This document shows, in pieces, positions 1 through 7,139 of a DNA stretch of 64,000 nt. The notes beneath the pieces were generated by a model, which ran no database searches, had not been told where the DNA came from, and worked only from the letters and a program-made list of their open reading frames with translations. Origin of the DNA: Anaerolineales bacterium. Lineage in GTDB: Bacteria > Chloroflexota > Anaerolineae > Anaerolineales > Villigracilaceae. The stretch lies in assembly GCA_014860745.1 (NCBI GenBank), contig JACZJC010000049.1:27980-91979 (forward strand), given 5' to 3'. A program made the translations under genes and the position numbers. Numbering within the stretch: the stretch's first letter is position 1; each line of letters opens with the position of its first letter.

Positions 1-66
1 TCCACATGAGAACGAAACCCCACGCCCTGCACACGTCCCTTAACCCAAATGTGAACCCTGAGCTTT

Positions 67-1296
67 TCATGTTGAGTTGTTCCCATTTTTTCTCCTTTGG
101 CGCAGCATGTCTATTGTGCCCCAGAGCGGGACCATCAATACCAATGCAAGCAGCAATAAGAATGGCAGCAGGTTACGCAGGGCAACGCCTGCCGTGTTTT
201 GCCCTAAAACATTTTCCCGCCAGCGCGCATCCAGTTGACTGAGCGGTGTGCCGAGTGCGTTCGTTGCGCCCAGTTCACAGCCAAAGCCTTCACTGTAGGA
301 ATTGGTCAACCTGGTCAGCCCGGAAGAACCAAATGAATCGCGGATATAGGAGACGAATGACTGGGATTGGGCATATGCCAGAAAGGCGTTGCCTGCGTCA
401 GCGGGGAAGGAGGCGCACAGGTTTTCGAATGCGATCAATGAATCGTCGCCGCTTGCGATCTCCAGCGCGCGGGCATAGTCGGGGTTGGGATACAGCTCGA
501 CCATGGAGGCAATGCCTTCCAAAAGCCAGATGGGCTGGTTTGCATACGTGTCGCCAAGCGAACGGTAGAGCATCACATGCGCGAGTTCGTGCGGGATTTT
601 TGTTTGCATCTCAATGCCCTGACTTGCCCCCGGTGCAATGGCAACGAGCACTACTCCAATTTCAGGGTTGGCGTGCCCTCCCGCCCAGTCCACGCCGCCC
701 AGCATCAATGTGTTTTGCAGGTCGGTGGTGTTTGAATAAATATAAATATCGATCGGGTCGTTGAGCGAGATGGGGACGAGTTCGTTGATGGCGAGCATGC
801 CTGAGCCAGCCGCATCCAGCGCGGCGGCGCCAAAGGCATCATCCCCTGCATACCAATGGATGTTGACATTTGCGCGGCTTGTGTCGCGCCAGGGAAAGCG
901 GTCATCCTTGTATTGAAAACGGATCGGGTCGCTGGTGTAGGTCTGGTTGTCGTTGAGGGTGGCTTGAAACCAGAAGACGATCCAGCTGAACGGAGGAATT
1001 AAATTCAACGAAGCATCATACGTGAAACTTACAAAACCATCCGCGCCTACGGTCAGCGTTTCAACCCGCGTGGTTTCTTCGTTGATCTCACGAAAGAGAA
1101 GGGATATCTGTTGGATGGGGATCGGGGAAGTGACCTTCGCTTGAAATGTTATCGACTGCCCAAAGTTGACCGCCACCTGCGGCTGCTCGACCACGATTCC
1201 GCCCTGACCTTTTGCCTGCTTCACGTTAAATGGCAGGACCGCCGCGATAAGCAGAATTGCCATTAATTTCAAAACGAATTTGCGCGGATTGAGCAT
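67..1296 (-). CDS. Membrane-anchored gluzincin-like metalloprotease (peptidase MA-like)
   Basis: A 409-residue exported protein. It has an N-terminal hydrophobic segment (about residues 8-24) that looks like a signal peptide, a beta-rich middle, and a zinc motif HELAH at 236-240. A downstream WLLEG (Glu260) fits the third zinc ligand of gluzincins. A hydrophobic C-terminal segment near 378-398 followed by basic residues would anchor it in the membrane with the catalytic part outside. The family resemblance is to peptidase MA-like domains; the substrate is unknown. The start is supported by a GAGGTGAT ribosome site just upstream. It lies 4 bp after the AEC transporter gene and is probably co-transcribed with it. 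The protease call rests on the motif alone. Confidence 0.7.
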   Translation of the reverse strand: MLNPRKFVLKLMAILLIAAVLPFNVKQAKGQGGIVVEQPQVAVNFGQSITFQAKVTSPIPIQQISLLFREINEETTRVETLTVGADGFVSFTYDASLNLIPPFSWIVFWFQATLNDNQTYTSDPIRFQYKDDRFPWRDTSRANVNIHWYAGDDAFGAAALDAAGSGMLAINELVPISLNDPIDIYIYSNTTDLQNTLMLGGVDWAGGHANPEIGVVLVAIAPGASQGIEMQTKIPHELAHVMLYRSLGDTYANQPIWLLEGIASMVELYPNPDYARALEIASGDDSLIAFENLCASFPADAGNAFLAYAQSQSFVSYIRDSFGSSGLTRLTNSYSEGFGCELGATNALGTPLSQLDARWRENVLGQNTAGVALRNLLPFLLLLALVLMVPLWGTIDMLRQRRKNGNNST

Positions 1297-1300
1297 TTCA

Positions 1301-2218
1301 TCACCTCGATAAGAACACGATCAGCGGCGTCAGTGTGAGCGGACTTAAAATCGTACCGAGAAAAACAATGGCTGTGACGAGAGAGGGTTCCAGACGATAT
1401 TCGGTTGCGACGACCGTGGTCGCCACCGCCGCAGGCATGGCAGCTTCGATGACGCTGCCTTGATGAGCGTGCCCCTGCAGGCCAAACAAACTGGCGAGCA
1501 AGAGCCCAACCACGGGACCGAGAAGGAGCTTTGTGAGTACGCCCACACCCAAAGCGCGGAAACTGTGCGACCATTCGATCTTTGTCAACTCGAGACCAAG
1601 CAGGACGATCATGGCGGGGATCGCTCCGCTGGCGGCGATCTCTATCGTGCGTGAAAGTGATATGGGGATAACAAATCCCGTTGCTTTTACCAGCAGTGCC
1701 AGCACCACGCCGTAGACGATGGGCAGTTTGAATATACCCAGTATAGCGGATTTCAAGTCGGTATGCCCAAGCGAGGCGATGATCACGCCGATGGTGTTGA
1801 AGAGGATGGTGGTGGTCACATAAAAGATCGATGCGACCGCCAGCGCTTCATCCCCAAATGCGAATTTGACCAGAGGCAGGCCATAGTTGCCTGTGTTGCC
1901 GAACGCCACGGTGAGGATGACCGCCAGCAAAAGCGGACGGTCGAGCCGAAGGATCTTCCCAAAGATGAAAGCAAGCAGCCCCATGACGGCGATGACTGCG
2001 ACCGTGTATTCCACGGTAGTGACGGCTTGCTGTACGTTCAACTGGCTTGTGACCATGAGGTTGAAGACCAACAGCGGGCTGAAAATATAGAAGACGATGC
2101 GCCCGATGGTGCGCGAATCGACGGTGAGGAATTTGCCGAGGATGTAGCCTGCTGCGGCGATGAGTAAAATGGGGAGCAGGTTGTTTGCGAAGGTGCTGAA
2201 GAGTTCGTTGAGGGACAT
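1301..2218 (-). CDS. AEC family (auxin efflux carrier type) transporter
   Basis: A 305-residue polytopic membrane protein starting at MSLNELFSTF. Roughly ten hydrophobic segments fill the protein, in the two five-helix halves typical of AEC/BASS-fold carriers, with the usual small-residue motifs such as GNTGNYGLP in the middle. Members export or import small organic acids such as malate; the substrate here cannot be read. I chose the ATG at 2218 because the longer in-frame extension upstream runs through a repeat element and looks non-coding. A TATAAT on the same strand (2232-2237) sits 13 bases before this ATG, so the transcript leader would be very short. It is followed after 4 bp by the metalloprotease gene. 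Confidence 0.85.
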   Translation of the reverse strand: MSLNELFSTFANNLLPILLIAAAGYILGKFLTVDSRTIGRIVFYIFSPLLVFNLMVTSQLNVQQAVTTVEYTVAVIAVMGLLAFIFGKILRLDRPLLLAVILTVAFGNTGNYGLPLVKFAFGDEALAVASIFYVTTTILFNTIGVIIASLGHTDLKSAILGIFKLPIVYGVVLALLVKATGFVIPISLSRTIEIAASGAIPAMIVLLGLELTKIEWSHSFRALGVGVLTKLLLGPVVGLLLASLFGLQGHAHQGSVIEAAMPAAVATTVVATEYRLEPSLVTAIVFLGTILSPLTLTPLIVFLSR

Positions 2219-2231
2219 AGGATGTGATGAA

Positions 2232-2237
2232 ATTATA
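2232..2237 (-). promoter_or_regulatory. -10 element for AEC transporter gene
   Basis: TATAAT on the minus strand, 13 bases before the chosen ATG. No clear ribosome site lies between them, so the mRNA leader would be about six bases. No good -35 was found. Confidence 0.5.
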
Positions 2238-2247
2238 AACCCCGTTG

Positions 2248-2397
2248 TGTAAGGGCGCGGTGTGGGAGCGTGCTGCGCCATGTCCTTCGACTTTGCTCCT
2301 CGACTTGCACTTGGAGCTCCGCTCACATCGTCCCGATGTCCTTCGGGAGGACGAAGCCCAAATGAAATAAAAAGGGCGCGAGAACCGCGCCCCTACA
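2248..2397. repeat. 150-bp element with terminal inverted repeats
   Basis: Ends are inverted repeats of 14 bp with one mismatch (TGTAAGGGCGCGGT at 2248-2261 against ACCGCGCCCCTACA at 2384-2397). The inside holds shorter palindromic pieces, including a GGGCGCG/CGCGCCC hairpin near the right end, and no gene. It fills the gap between miaB and the AEC gene. A related GTAAGGGCGACCC element lies at 33677-33737. Confidence 0.6.
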
Positions 2398-2401
2398 GGA
2401 A

Positions 2402-3739
2402 TTACAGGGAAATCAGATCAGGTTGTTTGTGTAACTGTGCCTGCATGGACCACGGTCCCGTCCAGGTGACGGTGACGGGGAGGACTTTGCCGCGCAGGTC
2501 TTCTTCTGATTCGACGAAGACGATCTTGTTGGTGGGGGTGCGTCCGCGCCAGCGCCCTTTGACCTTGTCTTCAAAGAGGACTTCCACTTTTTCGCCGAGA
2601 TGTCTTTTGTTGATGTCTGCGAGGATGCCTTCCTGGAGGTCGTCGAGCATGTGCAGGCGGCGGAGTTTGTCTTCTTCGGGGACATTGTCTTCCATGCGGC
2701 GGGTGGCGACGGTTCCCTCTCTCAGCGAGTAACGTGCCAGATGAGCCACATCCAGTTTCAGGTCGGAGAGGACGCGGTAGGTTTCCATGAATTGTTCTTC
2801 CGTCTCGCCGGGGAAGCCGACGATGATATCCGTGGCGATGGAACAGCCTGGAATGCGTTGGCGGATCTTTGCGACGAGGTCACGGTATTGCTGCTGGGTG
2901 TATCCGCGCTTCATGTTTTTGAGGACTTCGTCATCGCCCGCCTGGATGGGGAGTTCGATGTGCGGCATGACGCGGGGGAGTTCGGCGATGGCCTGGATGA
3001 GGTCATCTTCAAAGTAGTTGGGGTGTGAGGTGAGGAAGCGGATGCGTTCGATGCCTTCGACTTCGTGCAGGAGGCGCAGGAGAGCGGCGAGGTTGGGACC
3101 GTCTGGAATGTCTTTGCCGTAACGGTCTACAATTTGTCCGAGCAAGGTGACTTCTTTGACGCCCTGCCTTGCCAGGGAGCGAACTTCGGAGACAATATCG
3201 CCAACGGGACGGGAACGCTCGCCGCCGCGCTTGGAGGGGATGATGCAAAATGTGCAGGCATGGGAGCAGCCGTAGACAATGGGGACATGCGCGCTGACGA
3301 GTTTGCCCTGTTCCGCTACGGGCAGGATGAGTTCTTCATCCATCATCAGGAAGCGGCGGGTCGTTTCGGAGTTTTCGAGGGATTGAACTTCGCCCTGGGT
3401 GAGGTGGGAGATCAATGGGCCAGGGTCAGAGGGCGGGGAGAAGACATCCACAAAGGGGAGTTTTTCGCGCAGTTTTTCTGCGCCGCGCACGCCGACCATG
3501 CAGCCCATGAGGTTGATGACGAGGTTTGGGTTTTTCTTTTTGAGCGGCGCCAGTGAAGTGACGCGCCCGTAGGCTTTGTCTTCGGCGGATTGGCGCACGA
3601 CACAGGTGTTTAAGACGATAACGTCTGCTTCTTCGATGGTTTCGGTAAGGGTGTAGCCAAGGTGCTCAAGGGAAGAGCCGACGCGCTGTGAGTCGGCGAC
3701 GTTCATTTGGCAGCCTTCGGTCCAGATGTGGTATTTCAT
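2402..3739 (-). CDS. miaB: tRNA-2-methylthio-N6-dimethylallyladenosine synthase MiaB
   Basis: A radical-SAM methylthiotransferase of 445 residues, the usual family length. Order of parts: N-terminal UPF0004 domain with three cysteines for one Fe-S cluster (Cys10, Cys46, Cys80), radical-SAM core with CxxxCxxC at Cys158, Cys162 and Cys165, and a C-terminal TRAM RNA-binding domain. It adds a methylthio group to position 37 of tRNAs carrying i6A. MtaB/RimO relatives share the architecture, but the GCSHACTFCIIP motif and SERS-type TRAM boundary fit MiaB best. A TATAAT lies 10 bases before the ATG without a ribosome site, so the mRNA may be leaderless or nearly so. Confidence 0.9.
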   Translation of the reverse strand: MKYHIWTEGCQMNVADSQRVGSSLEHLGYTLTETIEEADVIVLNTCVVRQSAEDKAYGRVTSLAPLKKKNPNLVINLMGCMVGVRGAEKLREKLPFVDVFSPPSDPGPLISHLTQGEVQSLENSETTRRFLMMDEELILPVAEQGKLVSAHVPIVYGCSHACTFCIIPSKRGGERSRPVGDIVSEVRSLARQGVKEVTLLGQIVDRYGKDIPDGPNLAALLRLLHEVEGIERIRFLTSHPNYFEDDLIQAIAELPRVMPHIELPIQAGDDEVLKNMKRGYTQQQYRDLVAKIRQRIPGCSIATDIIVGFPGETEEQFMETYRVLSDLKLDVAHLARYSLREGTVATRRMEDNVPEEDKLRRLHMLDDLQEGILADINKRHLGEKVEVLFEDKVKGRWRGRTPTNKIVFVESEEDLRGKVLPVTVTWTGPWSMQAQLHKQPDLISL

Positions 3740-3749
3740 AGTGGGCGAA

Positions 3750-3776
3750 ATTATACCAAGAGTGGTCAGGATTCAA
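3750..3776 (-). promoter_or_regulatory. Promoter of miaB
   Basis: Minus-strand TATAAT (3750-3755), extended by TGG, with TTGAAT (3771-3776) 15 bases further upstream. The -10 is only 10 bases from the miaB ATG, so transcription would begin within a few bases of the start codon. Confidence 0.55.
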
Positions 3777-3801
3777 GCTTTCAGCCTTTGGACAATAAAA
3801 T

Positions 3802-3821
3802 AACCGCCATATCCGGCGGTT
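3802..3821 (-). terminator. Hairpin terminator after the pilin gene
   Basis: AACCGCC/GGCGGTT stem with a 6-base loop, followed on the minus strand by ATTTTATT. It lies about 120 bp past the pilin stop codon and before the miaB promoter. Confidence 0.6.
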
Positions 3822-3943
3822 TGAGTGATTATTGAAAATTTGATTCTGTGGCGTCATAATTTTACCTGTACCTAATATGAAACGTCCCGAGGGTTCTCTC
3901 AGTTTGGGCTTATTTTTCACCCAAACCTGATGCGTACCATTGG

Positions 3944-4423
3944 TTAATACCATGAGCATGTGTCTTTTTTACTGCTGTAATTGAAATCGTCACAATTGTT
4001 AATATCACGCAAATCTTTGCATGCGCTCTTACTTCTCACATGTATGGCATTCCCTGGAGTACACGCGAGCTGAGTTGGAGTTGATGAGGCAATGAGGGTT
4101 GGTGTGTTGGTTGGGGTTGATGATGCAATAAGAGTTGGTGTGTTGGTTGGAATAGCAGATGCAACAGGAGTTGACGCATCGGTTGGAATTGCTGACGTAA
4201 CAGGAGTGAGTGATGGGCTTAACCCTGGGATGTTTAGCACTCCGTCATTCACACTATACCCGCCAGATACTCTTTCTGTAAGATCGGCTGAAAGGGCTTT
4301 AATTTCTGGACCGAAAGCCATCCAAACACCGGCTCCTATTAATCCGGCCAGAATAGCGGTAAGTATATATTCCACGAGCCCTTGTCCCCTCTCGCTTTTT
4401 TTAGTTAAAATCCTTCGATTCAT
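3944..4423 (-). CDS. Flp/type IVb pilin-like protein with Pro/Thr repeat and Cys-rich tail
   Basis: A 159-residue protein. Residues 12-20 read RGQGLVEYI, matching the Flp prepilin cleavage pattern with Glu at +5 followed by Tyr, and are followed by one hydrophobic helix (to about residue 37). A short helical part, then a low-complexity stretch of 12-residue repeats of the type (S/A)(I/T)PTNTPTLIA (residues 77-120) and a tail with four cysteines (121, 135, 144, 156) follow. The long repeat and tail are unusual, because plain Flp pilins are 50-70 residues. It may be a tip or minor pilin or a pseudopilin. No tad genes are in the window. It sits next to a two-component system that may regulate it. 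Confidence 0.7.
   Translation of the reverse strand: MNRRILTKKSERGQGLVEYILTAILAGLIGAGVWMAFGPEIKALSADLTERVSGGYSVNDGVLNIPGLSPSLTPVTSAIPTDASTPVASAIPTNTPTLIASSTPTNTPTLIASSTPTQLACTPGNAIHVRSKSACKDLRDINNCDDFNYSSKKDTCSWY
4064..4195 (-). repeat. 36-bp tandem repeat within the pilin gene
   Basis: Three and a half copies of a 36-bp unit, encoding 12-residue blocks rich in Pro, Thr and Ser (protein residues 77-120). The two central units are nearly identical, suggesting recent slippage. The stretch would be an extended and possibly glycosylated stalk. Confidence 0.75.
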
Positions 4424-4541
4424 TTTTTACCTGTTGAAAACTTAATAGAATGGGTAATGAATGGGTGCCTCGCCTGTTTGTAGTGGGAAAATAATACCGG
4501 AAGAGCTTGTTTAACGCATCCATGAGGTGATGAATTCCTGT

Positions 4542-4556
4542 GTAAACTTTGTTTAC
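4542..4556. promoter_or_regulatory. Palindrome GTAAACTTTGTTTAC, possible operator
   Basis: A perfect 6-bp inverted repeat with a 3-base spacer, about 120 bp upstream of the pilin start and just beyond the response-regulator terminator. It could be a binding site for a dimeric regulator such as the adjacent LuxR-type protein. The role is inferred from position only. Confidence 0.35.
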
Positions 4557-4570
4557 GCGGGAATTAAACA

Positions 4571-4596
4571 AAAAAGCCCCATGTACAGGGCTTTTT
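4571..4596 (-). terminator. Terminator of the HK/RR operon
   Basis: AAAAAGCCC/GGGCTTTTT hairpin with an 8-base loop, then TTGTTTAATT on the minus strand. It lies 27 bp past the response-regulator stop codon. Confidence 0.75.
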
Positions 4597-4622
4597 ATCG
4601 ATTGATCGATTTCTGGGTCTGG

Positions 4623-5273
4623 TTAGTCGGTTTTCAGGTGCTGGTGAGCATAAACTACTGCTTGAGTGCGGTTTTTTAACCCCAACCGCTGCAATATATG
4701 ATGCAGATGTGTTCGTACGGTAGACTCTTCCAAATGCAGAAGGTTGGCGATCTCGCCATCCGAATTTCCTTCGGACAACAGGAATAGGATTTCCTGCTGC
4801 CTGGGAGTGAGAGAAGCCTGCGTATCGTTTGCAGGTTGTACTATTTTTGACCTGCGTAACCCCTGGAATAACTTCAAGGTAATGCCAGCCGGCATATATG
4901 GGACGCCGTCCGCGACTTTCCGAATGGCTTCCAGCAGATAAGTCCGCGGCGCTGTTTTGGGAAAATACCCCAGTGCGCCAGCTTGAATGGCGGCTACTAC
5001 TCGTTCCTCATCTTCCATACTGGAAAGGACCAGAATCTTCGCCTGTGGGTCATTGGCAATGATCTTTTCAATGGCTTCCAGCCCGCTCATTTCAGGTAAA
5101 AGCATGTCCATCATAATAACATCCGGTTTGAGGGTTTCCAGCAATTTGAGCGCTTTGATTGCGTCCGGCGCTTCGCCGATCATCTCGAGGTCATCTTCGC
5201 CCTCGAAAGCCGTCTGTAAGGCTTCACGCATCATGGGGTGATCATCTACGATCAGGATTTTTATTGTATTCAT
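4623..5273 (-). CDS. NarL/FixJ-family response regulator
   Basis: A 216-residue two-domain regulator. The receiver has the acidic pair Asp10-Asp11, phospho-acceptor Asp56 and the FPK lysine near 105. The C-terminal LuxR-type helix-turn-helix begins at LTPRQQEILFLL and contains the typical ESTVRTHLHHILQRLGL recognition region. It starts 1 bp past the end of the kinase gene, with an AAAGGGATAG ribosome site inside the end of that gene, so the two are one operon. The kinase upstream is its expected partner. Candidate targets are the adjacent pilin gene or its own operon. Confidence 0.92.
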   Translation of the reverse strand: MNTIKILIVDDHPMMREALQTAFEGEDDLEMIGEAPDAIKALKLLETLKPDVIMMDMLLPEMSGLEAIEKIIANDPQAKILVLSSMEDEERVVAAIQAGALGYFPKTAPRTYLLEAIRKVADGVPYMPAGITLKLFQGLRRSKIVQPANDTQASLTPRQQEILFLLSEGNSDGEIANLLHLEESTVRTHLHHILQRLGLKNRTQAVVYAHQHLKTD

Positions 5274-5274
5274 T

Positions 5275-7023
5275 CTATCCCTTTATTTCGGCGCTGAATA
5301 ACACACTTGTTCCGTATCCAGGTGCCGATGTAACAGATAATTTTCCGCTAAGTAATTCTGCGCGTTCCTGCATCGTGCGCATACCCATTCCCCCGCCATT
5401 CGAATGGTCGGGATCAAAACCTGCTCCCTTATCGACAATTTCCATTTCAAGGCGCCTGTCCCTGTAGCGGAAAAAAACTTTGATCTTATTTGTCTGAGCA
5501 TACTTGAGGGCATTATTCAATGCCTCAATCGTAATCCAAAATAGGTTTTCATTCCACTCTGACGGAATGTAAGGCAGTGTACTATCAAGTACGATTTCCG
5601 TCTGTACCCCAACACGGTCCTCTACGAAACTAAAACGTTCGCGCAAGGCGGCAAGAAGATCCGTGATCTCACCCGATTCTTGTGATTGGGTCTCGAACAC
5701 CAACATGCGAATTTCCTTGAGCGCCTGCCGGCCGCTTTCCTTTAATCGTTCCGCCACAGATAGCGCTTTATTGATTTGATCCTTCATGAGCAGCGAGATC
5801 AGCGTTTCGGAGAACAACATTAAACTGTGAATGGACTGGTTGACTGAGTCGTGCATATCGCGCGCCAGGCGTTTGCGCTCTTCCATTTTTGCCAGTCTGC
5901 GCTGTTGCGCTATGACTTGCCTCTGGGCAGCTTGAAGATTTTTATTTAATCTTTGAATTTCTACCAGACGTTGTTCCAGAGCCTGTTCCGCTTGATGATG
6001 TTTTGTAACATCGCTGCACATAAGCAGCTTGCCATATGGTTTCCCGGCACTGTCAATGAATAAAGTCAAGTGTGTATCAAATACTCTTGTCTTGCCTTCG
6101 TGTATGATTGTTAATTGGGATGATTTATTCGTGTCAGGTAAAAAAAGATCGACAACTTCGGGCCAGTTTGCCATGATTGCTTTGATTTGTTTTCCCATGT
6201 GATTCTGACCGATCTTAAAAATTTCCTGTGCGGCTGGGTTGAAATCCACCATGCGATTATTCTCATCCAACACCAAAACACAATCGCTCATCTGTTCGAT
6301 CATTGTGAAACGGGCAATTGGGACAAGGTCCAGGAGACGCGTGCCATATAAAACCAATATGAATAGGATGCCCAAGACACAGCAGATAATAGGCGCCCAA
6401 TCCACCCCTTTAAGTCTCTGACTCCCCAGTAGATAGATCAGAGCGCTCACTACAGAAAGCATGCTTGTAATAAAAAGCAGGCGGGCTTGCCGTCGTGACA
6501 ATTCTGTACCTTTACGCGACGCCGCCCATAAGGGTAGGATAATAATCAAAATTATCGGGAATATAGTGATGGCGGCCCAGTAGTATCCCGCTCCATGCTC
6601 GAAGATGACGGCATTATTGCCAAATTCGCTTCTCGTGAAACTCTTCCAAAGCAATCCATGCCAGTCATTGGTCCACGCCAGCAGGATATTGGATATTGGG
6701 ATGACCCAAAAAAATACTTTCGCCGACTTTTTTTTCGCCCAATCCGCAAAACCCGCATACGTCAACGAAAACATTGCAAGGAAAGCGAAGGTAATGTTGT
6801 AAAAAGTGTATTCCCATTTCGCAAGAAAAACTTTTAATGGAATTGGGATAGTAGCATAATTCACTCCGGCAGAAAGCGTCCAAAAAGCGATTCCCCACAT
6901 TGCCAATGCTATATACAGCCCTCCCTTGGCATTTCTCCTCTTCCAGCTGACATAAATGTTGAAGGAGTTTATTAAGATGGTTATAAGTAAAATTGTACTG
7001 ACGTTATTAGTTAGATTGAACAT
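5275..7023 (-). CDS. Sensor histidine kinase with seven-helix membrane N-terminus
   Basis: A 582-residue kinase. The first about 230 residues hold seven hydrophobic segments resembling the histidine-kinase N-terminal 7TM sensor domain. A PAS domain (about 240-340) and a coiled coil (about 343-380) come next, then a HisKA_3 dimerisation domain with ARDMHDS (phospho-His391) and a HATPase domain with DKGAGFDP and GMGMRTM near the end. HisKA_3 kinases pair with NarL-type regulators, as encoded directly downstream. The signal is unknown; 7TM plus PAS suggests a membrane or redox-type cue. No ribosome site is evident at the ATG. Confidence 0.9.
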   Translation of the reverse strand: MFNLTNNVSTILLITILINSFNIYVSWKRRNAKGGLYIALAMWGIAFWTLSAGVNYATIPIPLKVFLAKWEYTFYNITFAFLAMFSLTYAGFADWAKKKSAKVFFWVIPISNILLAWTNDWHGLLWKSFTRSEFGNNAVIFEHGAGYYWAAITIFPIILIIILPLWAASRKGTELSRRQARLLFITSMLSVVSALIYLLGSQRLKGVDWAPIICCVLGILFILVLYGTRLLDLVPIARFTMIEQMSDCVLVLDENNRMVDFNPAAQEIFKIGQNHMGKQIKAIMANWPEVVDLFLPDTNKSSQLTIIHEGKTRVFDTHLTLFIDSAGKPYGKLLMCSDVTKHHQAEQALEQRLVEIQRLNKNLQAAQRQVIAQQRRLAKMEERKRLARDMHDSVNQSIHSLMLFSETLISLLMKDQINKALSVAERLKESGRQALKEIRMLVFETQSQESGEITDLLAALRERFSFVEDRVGVQTEIVLDSTLPYIPSEWNENLFWITIEALNNALKYAQTNKIKVFFRYRDRRLEMEIVDKGAGFDPDHSNGGGMGMRTMQERAELLSGKLSVTSAPGYGTSVLFSAEIKG

Positions 7024-7080
7024 GGAGACTCGGTGTTATGAATAATCTACTTGATTTAGGGTCTGACTTCAATGACAATG

Positions 7081-7108
7081 AAAAAAACCTGTGCTAACAG
7101 TTTTTTTT
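7081..7108 (-). terminator. Possible weak terminator after the 7140-9152 gene
   Basis: Imperfect hairpin (AAACTG/CAGGTTT type, one mismatch) flanked by A and T runs, 31 bp past the stop codon of the large membrane protein gene. The rest of 7024-7139 holds the presumed promoter of the kinase operon and nothing else I can see. Confidence 0.4.
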
Positions 7109-7139
7109 GAAATGTCAATTTATTCCTTCCCCGCAGGAT

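Noticed and set aside
246..764. Plus-strand open frame opposite the metalloprotease
   Set aside because: It is a shadow of the minus-strand gene, with Arg/Trp-rich content and no motif or ribosome site.
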